64,000 bases of DNA, taken from the NCBI GenBank assembly GCA_023525975.1, contig CM042027.1, forward strand, positions 10,745,001-10,809,000, given 5' to 3'. Below are positions 11,059 to 22,981 of the stretch, piece after piece. The notes below the pieces were generated by a model. The model was not told the origin of the DNA and ran no database searches. It worked only from the letters and a program-made list of their open reading frames with translations. The stretch comes from Smallanthus sonchifolius. Taxonomy: Eukaryota > Streptophyta > Magnoliopsida > Asterales > Asteraceae. Position 1 is the first letter of the stretch. The number at the start of each line of letters is the position of its first letter. Both the position numbers and the translations under genes were made by a program.

Positions 11059-12242
11059 TTTTGTTAATTCATTCTATATCAAGAACAATATAAGCTAATC
11101 TTGATTTTGTAGGTATGATTGAAGGCATAAAGACCGGAAAATCAACTGTGCAGCTTATTCTTGTGGTACGCAATTTGACATTCTTTGATCTGTGTTCTTT
11201 GTTCTTGATCTTCTCTCTTTCAAATATTCAAGCGCGAGAGAATCGAAGATATAGCTGGTAGAAAAATTTGTGGTTTTTTAGGTTCAGTTTAACTTTGTTG
11301 TGTTGATTTGTTGTGTTCTTGGATTTTTTTTTTTATTTTTTTAGCATTTGAACTCTTAACGTATTCGTTCGTGCAATGCAAATTCTATCTTACTCAAAAT
11401 TGAGTAATCTTGACAATGTCAAAGAATGAAAGAAGCATCAATGTCCATGTTACATGTACCTTTGTAGAACAAAAAGTAATTAGGGTTGGTTGTAAAGTCA
11501 CTTTAATTGTTGGGTGAGAATGCTTGTAAAGGGACAATGCCAATGGGATGCTTTAAGGTAAAGAGTAAGATAATAGGTGGTGTATACTTGTAATTAAAAT
11601 AAGATAATATAATAAGGGATTAGGGATCATGTGATTGATGGATGCATGTGCTTAAAGATTTGTGGATCATGGGGAGATCTGTATTATATAAGTAACATGA
11701 TGCTTACACCTCATATGAGCTTTATTTATTATATACATGAGAGATGAAGGGATTTGGGAAAGATTTTGAAGTATATCAGGAAAATCTTTGTTCTGTTGTC
11801 CGAAAACTTTTATATTGAGTCGGATGATGATTTGTGAGACATTTGGGAATCCATCGTAAGGCCCGTCTTTTCTTGGGGATATGTGAGCACAAAGCAAGCT
11901 ATTCTTTTGCATTTTACTAAAAAAATGATTTAAGGTTAAAATTAAGAGATAATAACTTAGAAATGTGTATATCAGAATTACTTTAAATAAACAAGATAAG
12001 CCCAAAGTATTAACACACAATTAGGAACAGAAAAATTAGATAAAAATTCATGTTGGATTTTTATAAACTTAAGCTCTAAAAATTTGACTAGTCAAACTTA
12101 AATTCAGTTTGACATAAATGATAAAACTATAAAATTCAGCCCATTTCCAAACAATGTTAAGTGAGCCCATTTCTTAATTCATCCCATTTCCATCAAGTCA
12201 GCCCATTTCTTAATTCAGTAATTACAAATCTTATTTTACTAC
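11059..12242. other. SAUR 3' region and intergenic sequence
   Basis: It holds the SAUR 3' flank (with a possible 3' intron ending near 11112) and AT-rich sequence. The 117-codon reverse ORF at 11667-12020 has no recognisable domain and is not called. Confidence 0.4.
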
Positions 12243-12713
12243 TCTAATAAATGAAAATCTTTTCAGGACACGTGTTGTCACTATCTGGTTACTCCTTACC
12301 TTTATTTTCCCACCTCTCTCTCGTATTAAATATTAGATTTTTTATTTCTCTTTCCTATTAAATAATAATATTTATATTAATAAATCTAATTACGGATACT
12401 TATTATTTAATTATAAATATTTATTATATCATCAATCAAATGAACTTAATATGAACTAACATTTATCAATTAAATTAAAAAATTAATACTCAGTTGAAAA
12501 AAAATGTGTTAAAAACTAACTTAACAGACCTTATAACTGTCACGACAAATTACATTTTTTAAAAACATATTTTGACAAATGTGTTTGTTAACAAATTACA
12601 TTATGTTTTATTCAACCGATGTAATATACGTTTTTAAAAATATAATTTTTTTATTATTAAATATATAACATTTTATTTATTTAACCCGTGTAATACACGA
12701 GATTTTAACCTAG
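12243..12713 (+). mobile_element. Non-autonomous Helitron
   Basis: The head is shortened (TCTAATAAATGAAAATC, then ACACGTGTTGTCACTATC). The 3' end has the hairpin CCCGTGTAATACACGAG followed by ATTTTAACCTAG|T. A second, weaker hairpin-like stretch (CCGATGTAATATACG) precedes it near 12605, as in the copy at 5925. Confidence 0.6.
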
Positions 12714-13582
12714 TTTATAATGTATTACATAATTCCAAAGAATAAAGGGATGCCAATTTTCTTAGCATCCTAAAATATTGAGAAGTGTAATACCAATTAT
12801 GTAATTACGTTGATCATGCTTAATTTTGATTCTAATTTTATCAATATTAAGTTTAAATAATATAATGAGTTGAATTCAAGTTTCAGATTCTTATTAGGTG
12901 TTAAATCGCCTAATATGTGTTACGTATTTATTTAATAAATCAAGTTTCCTCTATCGAACATAGTGCGGATAAACACTTTTGAGCTCTTGAAACAAGTTCG
13001 GTTATCTAGTATCGTTTTGACAGAAGCTATCTGAGCTCCCAGATCTTGCTCAAGCTGGCCAAAGTTGCATCAGTATGACTCGTTAATCAAATTTGAGCTT
13101 AGCCTAACACAATAGAGTCGACTAGAGCATAGCTCGGTTCATAGGAAGCCATGGACCAAGCCCTCCTAACACAATGGAGCCAAATGGTACTTGAAACAGA
13201 CAAGCACATTGTGCGATCCTTGGGGGTTACATGGTGAAGAAAACAACAAAATACGGTAAACTTGGTACTTGAAAGGCACATAAATATATGGACATAGTAG
13301 TTGGCGGTTTCAAATTGGTCGAGTCATCATAGGTAAAATGTTAAAGACGTGTCAAAGCGGGTTGGGCTAATCTAAATATTTTCTTTGTTTATATATTTTA
13401 ATTCCATATTTAATTTGTTATTAATATATTAAATATAATAAGACAACTATTGTTAAAACAATAATCTTGTTCTTCAAATAGCACATGTTTACAAGTTGTA
13501 AATACTTGAGTCTAGTTCCGGTGATTTTTTTTCTAAAATTTTATATATTCAACCTATTTAAAAAAAGTTATTAGTGTCATCT
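12714..13582. other. Intergenic, nothing recognised
   Basis: Unique-looking AT-rich sequence before the retrotransposon block. A 60-codon reverse ORF near 13099-13281 is not supported by any motif. Confidence 0.4.
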
Positions 13583-13816
13583 AGTCATGTAAGGCCTCTT
13601 TTTCGGGTAACCTCACTTGTTGGATTTACTTATAAACATAGCCATAAAATACTGAACTTATATTAAAAACATTCATCATCCAATTACATAATCATAACAG
13701 CGGAAGTCTTTACAATTAAAAACATAACATTGTTCGAAGACATATAAAACAAAAGAGGGATGTCAGTCTCGTGCCGGGTAACCTCCACGCCATCGCACGA
13801 CCTCATCTTCCTTTAC

Positions 13817-14821
13817 CTGAAATGTATACTAAAAGTCAGCTAACGCTGGTGAGTTCTAGTTTAATGCAATTAGGTATAAACATTCTTTTCTTTATAAGTA
13901 TGCATAAGTATATATATACGTTTATATAAGTACACATTGACTTGAATTGCTTTTCATTTATCATTCTTCACAAATACATATAGATATATATTCACATCAT
14001 TGGTCTCATTTATTTTCATAACTTTTGCTTCTCTTTCTTCTATATTTTGTGATTACATATATATATATATGCATTCACCTTTTCTTTTCTTTTCTTTACA
14101 TTCATGGGTAATACTCTTAAGGGTGATCAACCCGTCTTTTGGTTGCGAAGGTCACAAAGACAATCGCCGCGGTCCATCGTCATGGCCCACCTATACTTAC
14201 AACCGTCCGGCAACAAGTGCCGTCCGTCATTTTATTCTTACAACCGTCCGACAACCTTTGCCCGTCCGTCATGACTTACAACCGTCCTACCGTCGTAGGC
14301 CGTAATTCGCCCGTCTACCCGAAGGTATCCGTTTCCCATGCGACTACTATTTATACAACCGTTCTACTATAAGATGCCAATTTTTTTAGACCGTCCGTTA
14401 ATAACTTTAGTACGTCCTAGCTGATGAAGGAACGCACTTGTGGCATTCGTACGTCCTAGCTGATGAAGGAACGCACTTGTCCCGGTTGTACGATAGTCAC
14501 GTGGTCGTCCGTCTACCGAAGTAGCCGTTATCATCGAAGCGTCCATAACGTTTTCTTATACTTGGCAAGCAATATATACATGGATATAAAGCAAGATTTC
14601 TTCTTTACACGTTATGTCATACTTTCGTTCATTCTTTAAAAATCATACGTTTCATTCTTTATTCATAATTCTATTTCGTGCAAAGATATATATATATATA
14701 TATATACCACGTATGATCACATTGACATTCATAACTGTTATTCATTTAGTGTATACATTTCAGCCCCAAAACATTTATAAATCATTTGCACATAACATAG
14801 AAGGGGGCACATAGAACTCAC
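13817..14821 (-). other. Candidate leader intron in LTR A
   Basis: On the minus strand a strong donor, CATCAG|GTGAGTT, lies at 14821 and an acceptor, ATACATTTCAG|GTAAAG, at 13817, about 1.0 kb apart. Matching donor and acceptor contexts occur in LTRs B and C. Inferred from sequence only. Confidence 0.4.
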
Positions 14822-14952
14822 CTGATGAGTAGTTTCTGAAAGACACTAAGCTGGCTACTGAGCGTCAATAATGTCACTCACGATCTGTATAATAAAGTCA
14901 TACTCGTAAGGTAGTGCTCCTAGATGACATCAGACATTACTATGCTTGAACT

Positions 14953-15222
14953 TAGTAGTTTCGATGGATTTGCTTTATCGAAACTTGGTAGTTTCGATAG
15001 GTCTGCACTTATCGAAACTACTGCACAAATCGAAACTAAGTAGTTTCGATAGGTCTGCACTTATCGAAACTACTGCACAAATCGAAACTAAGTAGTTTCA
15101 ATGAGTCTGCACAAATCGAAACTAAGTAGTTTCGATAGGTCTGCACTTATCGAAACTACTGCACAAATCGAAACTAAGTAGTTTCAATGAGTCTGCACAT
15201 ATCGAAACTAAGTAGTTTCGAT
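14953..15222. repeat. Palindrome array in LTR A (left copy)
   Basis: The arms ATCGAAACTA and TAGTTTCGAT recur, joined by AG or by spacers such as GGTCTGCACT and CTGCACAA. Some units have TTTCAAT in place of TTTCGAT. It lies downstream of the TATA box in the sense of the element, so it would be transcribed and could fold into a row of hairpins. Confidence 0.85.
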
Positions 15223-15604
15223 GGGTCTGCACATCGTCTTCCCCAAAATCCGAAGTTTTTGCATGCAAGTCCGATCGAGTCAATATCTCAACTTTCTTAG
15301 ATCAAAATGTTCGATTTTCATTCTAGATACTATACCTAAGCTCATTTCTAAGTTTCATCCGCAAAAATCGTTATCTTTTTAGCCAAAACCCGAAACTTCC
15401 CAAAACGAACAAAAACTCATAATGTGATCGAATCGTTACATGGATTGTAATTCTGATTCAGAGGTTTTGCTCACGGGCTCAGCTGTAACGTGCTCCTCCA
15501 ATCTCGTGACGATCCGTCGACTTTCTCTCTCTAGACCCGAGCTCTCCTTTCTCTCTATAGAAGCTGCGTGAGTGTGGAATGAGCAGGGAAGAGGGCTGCC
15601 TTGC

Positions 15605-15617
15605 CTTATATATATAC
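15605..15617 (-). promoter_or_regulatory. TATA box of LTR A
   Basis: TATATATAAGG on the minus strand, followed downstream by a pyrimidine/purine-rich leader (CTCTTCCC, then GAGAGAAAGGAGAGC). The same sequence is at 35838-35850 in the other LTR, which would be the promoter copy for element A. Confidence 0.5.
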
Positions 15618-15735
15618 ATGGGCTTCCCTCGGCCCATTGAAGCCGAGCCCAAGCCTGCTCCCTTTTGTTTAAATATTCCGACTAAATCACCGGTCTCGCT
15701 ATATTTATTCGTTTTATTATTTTTGGGATGTTACA

Positions 15736-15751
15736 AGTCTACCCTCCTTAA
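15736..15751 (-). other. Polypurine tract of element A
   Basis: On the minus strand the purine-rich AAGGAGGGTAGACT directly precedes the 3' LTR (TGTAACATCC). This is where plus-strand DNA synthesis is primed in LTR retrotransposons. Confidence 0.65.
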
Positions 15752-15774
15752 AGAGGTTTCGTCCTCGAAACTGT

Positions 15775-16506
15775 TCATACGTTAAACAATTGAGGGTATA
15801 ATCCCCTCATCTCGTCTTCTTTTTCCCACGTAGTTTCTGACCCTTTTCTGTGCTTCCATTGCATCTTGACTAATGATATCGACTTATTGCGTAGTCGTTT
15901 CTCAGCTCGGTCAAGAATGGCTATCGGTTCCTCTACATAATTTAGACTGTTATCCACTTCGATCTCGTCGTAAGGTATGTGAGCTGTGTCGTCAGCTAGG
16001 CACTTGCGTAAGTGCGACACGTGAAACGGATGGTGTATTCCACTAAGCTCAATGGGTAGGTCGAGTATGTAAGCAACTTGACCCACTCTTGCTAGAATCT
16101 TGAAAGGTCCGACAAACCTTGGGCTTAGTTTGCCACGCTTTCTGAATCGGATGATTCCTTTCCATGGTGATACCTTTAACAGTACCATGTCCCCTACTTG
16201 AAACTCTAAATCCCTTCTTCTCTTATCCGCGTATGATTTCTGTCTGTCTTTTGCGGCTTTCATTCGAGCCTTGATTTGATCAAATTTCTCGGAAGTAGCT
16301 TTGACCACTTCGAGACTTGCAAAATCCTTCTGCCCAATTTCCCCCCAACAAACCGGGGTTCTGTATCTCCTCCCATACAACATCTCAAACGGCGGCATGC
16401 CAATAGTTGAGTGATAGCTTTTGTTATATGAAAATTCTGCCAATGGTAGATGGCTGTCCCAGCTCCCACCAAAGTCAATGATACAGGCCCGGAGCATGTC
16501 CTCCAA
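15775..16506 (-). pseudogene. Element A integrase C-terminus and chromodomain
   Basis: This is the 3' end of the A polyprotein, separated from the upstream part by an in-frame stop. It starts in the integrase core after the catalytic glutamate region (MEDMLRACIIDFGGSWDSHL), passes the GKLSPRFVGPFKILARVG segment, and ends in a chromodomain-like module (about the last 60 residues, with VKMQWKHRKGSETTWE). Chromodomains steer integration of chromoviruses to particular chromatin. It is not expressible as part of a full polyprotein because of the stop. Confidence 0.85.
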
Positions 16507-16527
16507 GGTCTGAATGGTTCTTTCAGA

Positions 16528-18345
16528 TTAACCATCGGTCTGAGGGTGGTAAGCGGTGCTGATGTTCATTCTAGTGCCCATCGCTTCATTGAATTTCTTC
16601 CAAAACCTTGAGGTGAATCTAGTATCCCTGTCGGACACAATCGACATCGGCATACCATGTCTGCTCACAATTTCCTTGATAAAAATTTCTGCTAGTCTTT
16701 CTGACGAAGAGGTCTCACGTATTGGCAAGAAGTGAGCACTCTTTGTCAAGCGGTCGACGATCACCCAAATGGTATCATTGCCTTTAGCTGTTCGCGGTAG
16801 CTTGGTAATGAAGTCCATTGTGATCTCCTCCCACTTCCATTCCGGTATTGGTAAAGGTTGCATTTTACCGCATGGTTTCTGATCCTCAGCCTTAATTAGT
16901 GAACACGTTAGGCACTTGCTCACGTACTCGGTCACATCATTCTTCATGCCGGGCCACCAGTACTCTTTCTTCAAGTCTTGATACATTTTGTTCGTCCCGG
17001 GGTGGATAGAATAACGAGACTTATGGGCCTCATCGAGTATTTTGGCTCTAAGCTCGCCAATCTTAAGTATCCACATCCGGCCGAACCTTGTTCGTACGCC
17101 GTATGTATTTGCATCTAAGTTCCCTTGTTGTCCTACTATTCTTTCCCGTTTCACATTTCTTTCTAACAGTGCTTCATCTTGTGCTTTTGCTATTTCACCC
17201 ATCAAATCTGGTGTTATAATCAGCTGACACGCTTTGATCCGGATAGGTGTCGATTCTTCATTTCTACTTAAAGCGTCAGCCACTACGTTTGCCTTGCCTG
17301 GATGGTACAATATTTCACAGTCATAGTCTTTCAGTAGCTCTAACCACCTTCTTTGCCTCATGTTTAGTTCCTTTTGTTCAAAAAAATATTTCAAGCTTTT
17401 GTGATCGGAGTAGATGGTGCATTTAACTCCATACAAGTAGTGCCTCCATATTTTCAACGCGAAAACCACTGCTGCTAATTCTAGATCGTGCGTTGGGTAG
17501 TTAACCTCGTGAATCTTTAGTTGTCGTGAGGCATAAGCAATTACCTTTCCTCGTTGCATAAGTACACACCCTAAACCCTGCCCTGAAGCGTCAGAGTAGA
17601 CTACCAAGTCTTCATTTCCCTCAGGTAGTGTTAAGACTGGAGCTTGGGTTAATCGTGCCTTAAGTTCCTCAAACGCGTTGTTTTGGGTTTGACCCCATTC
17701 ATATTTCACTTCCTTCCGTGTCAGTTTAGTTAGTGGTGAGGCTATCCTTGAGAAATCTTGAATGAACCTTCGATAGTAGCCTGCCAATCCCAGAAAACTT
17801 CGTATCTCTGTTGGTGTCTTTGGGACGTTCCATTCCTTTACTGTCTCAATCTTTGCAGGATCTACCATGATTCCGTTTGGGTTTATTACGTGACCTAGGA
17901 ATTGGACTTCCCTAAGCCAGAACGCGCATTTGGAGAACTTTGCGTATAACTTTTCCTGCTTTAACACCTCCAGAACCTCTCTTAGGTGACAGTGGTGATC
18001 ACCCTCGCTTTTTGAATACACCAGTATGTCATCTATAAAAACTATCACCGATCGATCCAACATTGGTCGACATACTCTATTCATCAAATCCATGAACGCT
18101 GCTGGTGCGTTGGTCAATCCGAAGGACATCACGAGAAACTCATAATGCCCATAACGCGTGCGAAACGCGGTCTTTGGTACGTCTTCTTCTCTTACTTTCA
18201 ACTGATGGTAACCCGACCTAAGATCGATCTTTGAGAACCAACTCGCACCTTGCAGTTGATCAAAAAGGTCGTCTATTCTAGGTAGTGGGTATTTGTTCTT
18301 TACTGTTCTCTTGTTCAATTCGCGGTAGTCGATGCACATGCGCAT
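16528..18345 (-). pseudogene. Element A RT, RNase H and integrase segment
   Basis: A 605-codon open stretch with reverse transcriptase (YRELNKRTVKNKYPLPRIDD, catalytic FIDDILVYS), Ty3-type RNase H (VVYSDASGQGLGCVLM), integrase zinc finger (HKSRYSIHPGTNK, KCLTCSLIK) and the integrase core (ITMDFITKLP, VSDRDTRFTSRFW). It ends at a stop in the AYHPQTDG motif, where intact relatives have glutamine. Its 5' edge is a frameshift relative to the protease segment. Same frame as 15775-16506. Confidence 0.9.
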
Positions 18346-18403
18346 ACTGCCGTCCTTCTTCTTTACAAATAGTACCGGAGCGCCCCATGGTGAGATGCTC
18401 AGT

Positions 18404-19090
18404 CTAATAAATCCTTTTTTCTGTTAATTCTTGTAGTTGAGACATCAATTCTTTCATTTCTGACGGAGCCAATCGGTAGGGGGCCTTGGCAACGGGCTCA
18501 TCTCCTGGCAGTAAGTCAATCTGAAATTCTATTTCCCGATCGGGTGGCAACCCAGGTAGATCCTCAGGGAATACTTCCGGAAAATTGCACACCACGGGTA
18601 CGTTCTCGAGTTCTTTCGTTTTCATTCTATCGTCAATAACATATGCCAGATAAGCTTCGCAACCGCGCCTCATGTAACTTTCGGCCTTGATCATCGAGAT
18701 GATGTTCGGCATTGTGCAATTCCAATCCCCATGAACCGTAATTGGACATCCGCTAGGAGCTTTGAGGTGTATCCTCTTACGTTTACATATGATTTGAGCT
18801 TCGTTGGCAGCTAACCAATCCATACCCAATACTATATCGAATCCTCCTAAGGTGAGAAGGAATAATCTAGAAGGAAACTTATGACCCTCTATTTCTATTA
18901 TGCAGTCCTCTGTTACTTGGAATACTGCCGAATTTTTACCAACGGCAGTTTGTACGCTAAAGGCCTTTACTATGGTGTTGATAGAGCAATCCAGTTTACG
19001 ACTAAATGCATTTGATATGAAGCTTTTACTAGCACCAGAATCGAATAAAATAGCAGCACGTTCATCATTAACTAGAAACGTACCTGACAC
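18404..19090 (-). pseudogene. Element A protease and start of RT
   Basis: Carries the retroviral-type aspartic protease (AAILFDSGASKSFIS, later DIVLGMDWLAAN) and the linker into RT (VVCNFPEVFPEDLPGLPPDR). It begins just after the gag stop in another frame and closes early at a frameshift in an A-run near 18411-18416. Both breaks look like single-base length changes in homopolymers. They could be real decay or assembly errors. Confidence 0.85.
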
Positions 19091-19094
19091 GACA

Positions 19095-20345
19095 TCAGGA
19101 TTTCCCCCTTGCTTCTTCCTCAGTTAAGGCATAGGCCCGAGTCCTAGTCTTTGGTTGTTCCTGTTCCTTTTCTTTTCCCGAACCAGATTGTCTGGTTTTT
19201 CTGCAATCCCTAGTCAGGTGACCAAACAGTCCACATCCTTGGCATTTAGTGTCTCTTAAGCAGTCTCGAGAATAGTGCCCCGCCTTCCCACACCTGTAAC
19301 ATGTGGTGGAGCCGACCCGGCACTCGCCAAAATGTTGCCTTCCACATTTCTTACAGGTTTCATATTTATCCGACCTTGGTTTCTTATTTTCAGTAGTTAC
19401 GTTCCCACTTCCGGTACCTTTAGACGGGTTCTCCCACTTTCTCTTTTGTGTCTCCGGTGCCGGGTCCTCATTGGCGTAGTCGTCGTAGACGATTCCGCTC
19501 AGGTTCACTACCGACTCGAAGGTCGAGGGTAGGTTAGCTTTTACATGAACACGGACCCGTTGTGGCAACCCCTTAACATAGTACTTGATCAAACGGTCTT
19601 CAGTTTCTACCAGGTGGGGTACTAGTTGAGCTAGCTCATTGAATCTCGAAGTATACTGGCGGTGCGTCTTGTTTCCAGCCTTAAGGTTTAGGAATTCATT
19701 TTCCACTCGATCAATTTCGTTCTGTGGACAGAACTTTTGGATGATCAGCTTCTTCAAGTCGTCCCATGTCATTCTGTTTATAGCATTTGGTGACTTAGTT
19801 CTCTGAATATTCCTCCACCAACTTAATGCTTCGTTGGTGAAAGAATGAGCAACGTATTTAACAGTCTGGTCTGGTCGACACTCGCTGATGTTGATTACAG
19901 CATTCATCCTCTCAATCCATTCAAGCGTTACCACTGAATCCTTGCTCCCATCGAACCTGGGTGGGTCTCCGTCCTTAAAGCCTTTGTAAGTACACCCACG
20001 GTTGCTCGATCCTATCTTTATTTCATCCCCATCACTATCATATAATTTCTCTTCCTTGTCTCCTTCATCCTCCTCTTTACTTTTCTTTATTGCCTCGGAT
20101 AGTAGATCAGGCAATACCTTCTTCAAAGTGAGCACAACTTCACGGGAAATAGCATCCCTGACTTCAGGTTCCAACTGTATAGGCCCTGGACTGTCGTCCC
20201 TAACTGGGGTCACTTCTGTTTCGTGCACACTTTCGGTGTGCTCTGCGTGCACACTCCCTTCTTCTTCAATTCTTTGGTTCAACGGAGGTCTACCTCGTCG
20301 GCCAGTGCGACCGCCACGAGGTCCTGTTCTTCCTCCACCAGCCAT
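19095..20345 (-). CDS. Element A gag
   Basis: A 416-aa gag starting MAGGGRTGPRGGRTGRRGRP (basic). The retrotransposon gag domain spans about residues 115-290 (ALSWWRNIQR, WDDLKKLIIQKFCPQNE). Two CCHC zinc knuckles follow at about 349-362 (CYRCGKAGHYSRDC) and 368-381 (CQGCGLFGHLTRDC). In element B the gag and pol are one ORF, so the stop here, after a G-run near 19109, is probably a frameshift and not a programmed end. Gag would form the cytoplasmic particle that packages the element RNA. Confidence 0.85.
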   Translation of the reverse strand: MAGGGRTGPRGGRTGRRGRPPLNQRIEEEGSVHAEHTESVHETEVTPVRDDSPGPIQLEPEVRDAISREVVLTLKKVLPDLLSEAIKKSKEEDEGDKEEKLYDSDGDEIKIGSSNRGCTYKGFKDGDPPRFDGSKDSVVTLEWIERMNAVINISECRPDQTVKYVAHSFTNEALSWWRNIQRTKSPNAINRMTWDDLKKLIIQKFCPQNEIDRVENEFLNLKAGNKTHRQYTSRFNELAQLVPHLVETEDRLIKYYVKGLPQRVRVHVKANLPSTFESVVNLSGIVYDDYANEDPAPETQKRKWENPSKGTGSGNVTTENKKPRSDKYETCKKCGRQHFGECRVGSTTCYRCGKAGHYSRDCLRDTKCQGCGLFGHLTRDCRKTRQSGSGKEKEQEQPKTRTRAYALTEEEARGKS

Positions 20346-20680
20346 AGCTCTTAATTTCCTGATAGTTAAAAAGGGAATACATCAAAGTCATTTCTTCAGA
20401 TCGTAGTTTCGAACAGTACGAGCAAGGCAAATTCTTAATTACAGTGACCGGTTTGTGATTACTAATTTACATTGCTTTTCGGGTTCAAAACTCTTCAAAT
20501 CAGTCATGGCATTAACATCTATTTGTTCTAAGTTATGGTATCTATTCTTATGCAAGAGCATTAACTTTATTACTTACTACCGTGCTGGCGTTGGCGTTGG
20601 TTACCCAGACTGACATCCGTGCGTTGGTCCCATAATCAGTTTGAGTCCAGACATTTAGGGATGTCTAAATCTCTCAAACT
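20346..20680 (-). other. Element A leader between PBS and gag
   Basis: Only about 335 bases separate the PBS from gag, and no extra ORF is present. Element B has a 267-codon ORF in the equivalent place. Confidence 0.6.
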
Positions 20681-20697
20681 ATTGCTCTGATACCAAC
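20681..20697 (-). other. Primer binding site of element A
   Basis: On the minus strand TTGGTATCAGAGCAAT begins 2-3 bases after the 5' LTR. It matches the complement of the 3' end of initiator methionine tRNA, the usual primer for gypsy elements. Confidence 0.85.
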
Positions 20698-20698
20698 T

Positions 20699-20933
20699 TG
20701 TAAGGCCCCTTTCCCGGGTAACCTCACTTGTTGGATTTACTCATAAACATAGTCATAAAATACTGAACTTATATTAAAAACATTCATCATCCAATTACAT
20801 AATCATAACAGCTGAAGTCTTTACAATTAAAAACATAACATTGTTCGAAGACATATAAAACAAAAGAGGGATGTCAGTCTCGTGCCGGGTAACCTCCACG
20901 CCATCGCACGACCTCATCTTCCTTTACCTGAAA
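20699..20933 (-). repeat. Element A 5' LTR, first part
   Basis: 235 bp matching the beginning of the LTR at 13588 with scattered substitutions. It is interrupted after tgaaa (20929-20933) by solo LTR C; the rest resumes at 34063. Confidence 0.9.
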
Positions 20934-22175
20934 TGTGACAATCCGGACTTTTCCAGTTAACTCCGTTAGTAAAATCCAGTTAAAGTTAACTGAAATTAAC
21001 ATTATTCAAACTTCAGGGACTATTTATGCCAATATCTCAAACTTAAACTCCAGGGACTAGTTAGGTCATAACCCTAAACTATTATGTTGACTTTTGAAAA
21101 GTCAAAATCCAATTCTGTTGACTTTTAATAGTCAAACTAAACCAAAATCTTAACCTAGTTAACCAAGTTACAAACCTTAGGGGACTATTTTTGTCATAAC
21201 TCAAACTATGGTGTGAGAACTACAAGGACTAAGTGTGTAATTAGTCAAAACTCCACCCCTTTGACCATGCAAAGTCAAAATCTACCTTATTTGTTCATGT
21301 TGACTTTTAAAAGTCAAAGCCGTCTTGTTCTTGATCAAAATCCGTGGCTCTAACCACGAAATTGTTCGAATTCAGAATCGGTAACGCCTAACATTGATAG
21401 TTCCGACCATTATTGTGACGTTATTAACCATTTATCATTGTTAATTATTGCAAATTAACTTCCTTTACCGAAACCGTCGACCCCTCGTCGATCCCTATCA
21501 AACTAACTTGATTCGATTACCATTCTTGCAATGTAGCATTTGCAAACCTCAAACGAACCATTAGCAAACGTTTGCACACACCAAATTCGTCGGAGTCACA
21601 ACAGCAGACACCGGGAGCTAACCCGTCAAACCCACGACGGTGGTCTAATCGATCTCTGTCATTTCGACACCAAGTAAGGTAACCATTCACACCCACAGTT
21701 TCGTATTCATCCTCGAAGCAATAGCCCTATGATAATGCGGGCTTATAACATCGAATTCATCGCGATCCAATTCTAGGGTTCATCGTCTAAGTGAACTAAT
21801 CGAACCCTATCCTACACTCGGTTTCAATCAAATTAAATCATATATATAGTTTCGCAATGTCCTAATCACCGAAAGCCCTATGAATCCAGAAACGTTTATC
21901 ACAAGAATTAACCTAATCGATCCCATGGTCTTAAACTAGGGTTCCGACTCGTTTTTCTGGAATTTAACAATCCAAAACTATTTATTTTTGCAATTAAATG
22001 AACCCACAGATTCGAAATCGATCTACTAACAAAACTTCCATACAACTGATTCATAATATTATCGAACTCGTGAGAATTTGGCTGGATTTTTGCTTCGGAT
22101 CGCGTAAAGGGGGAAGAACACGGGGAGTGTTCGTGTTAAAGCAATTCAGAACCGGGTATCCTTGCGATTACCCTA

Positions 22176-22238
22176 GCGGGTGGAATGGTTAGAGCTTGGT
22201 GTTGGTGTGGGTGAGACCCGGGTTCGAACCTCACCCAC
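22176..22238 (+). repeat. tRNA-like segment inside LTR C
   Basis: It has an A box (TGGAATGGTTAGAGC), a B box (GGGTTCGAACC), and a run of T (TTTTATTTTTT) just after, the layout of a Pol III gene. The ends GCGGGTG and CACCCAC could pair 6 of 7 bases. The T-stem pairs poorly and no anticodon arm is clear, so it is a tRNA-derived relic and not a working tRNA. Confidence 0.4.
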
Positions 22239-22981
22239 GGTTTTATTTTTTCTGACCATTTTTGAGACATTATTTTTATTTAAAAATAATTCTTATATTA
22301 TCTTAATAACATATTAATATGTTTAAGCCTTGAAAACAACCCGTAGGCTCGGGTTTGAATTATTAACTTATTTTTATATTATTTTTCCACTTTTAAAAAT
22401 AATATATTTACCATAAAGTTGTATAAAATAATATGTTTATATTATTTTCAACCCGTGACTCGTATTATTAAATAATATATAGAGTTATATTATTTCGCAT
22501 CGTTTTGTAACATCGAATAACATTTGAAACCAAATAATAATATAATTAATTATATTATTTACTCGCCTTTATCGCGTTCATAAAAATAATATATTTATTA
22601 TTTTGTACCACGAATGAGTAATTAGAATATCCTTTCGAAACTAAAAATAATATATTAAAATATATTATTTTCTTAATGTTTGTAAATGACAAAACGCTCG
22701 AATATATTTATTATTATTGTTGTCATTCGTCGCGTAACGTATATATAATCTAATTACTAATTAAAGAATTCCTATTCCCGTGGACATGTTCGTCTACTCT
22801 CGGTTACTAGAGCGTTTCTTTAGGACGTTTCTCATTCCGTGTCGTTGTCACAATTCCCATTTTTATCCCTAATTTATGTGTTTATAATTTTAGGGCATTC
22901 GTAAGTCGTTTGAGACTTACACACGTGGTTCCAACTTATACTTGTGTGATACTACCTACTACGCAACTCAGGTGAGTTTCA

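Larger units (their letters stand above)
13588..15735 (-). repeat. Element A 3' LTR
   Basis: 2148 bp, TGTAAGGCC to GATGTTACA on the plus strand. It contains a TATA box on the minus strand (15605-15617), an array of palindromes (14953-15222), a 37-bp tandem duplication near 14412-14480 (words TAGCTGATGAAGGAACGCAC), (TA)n at 14687-14706, and candidate splice sites for a leader intron. Small ORFs inside it are by-products of these repeats. Confidence 0.9.

Noticed and set aside
11667..12020. 117-codon reverse ORF
   Set aside because: No domain, no homologous motif, AT-driven composition.
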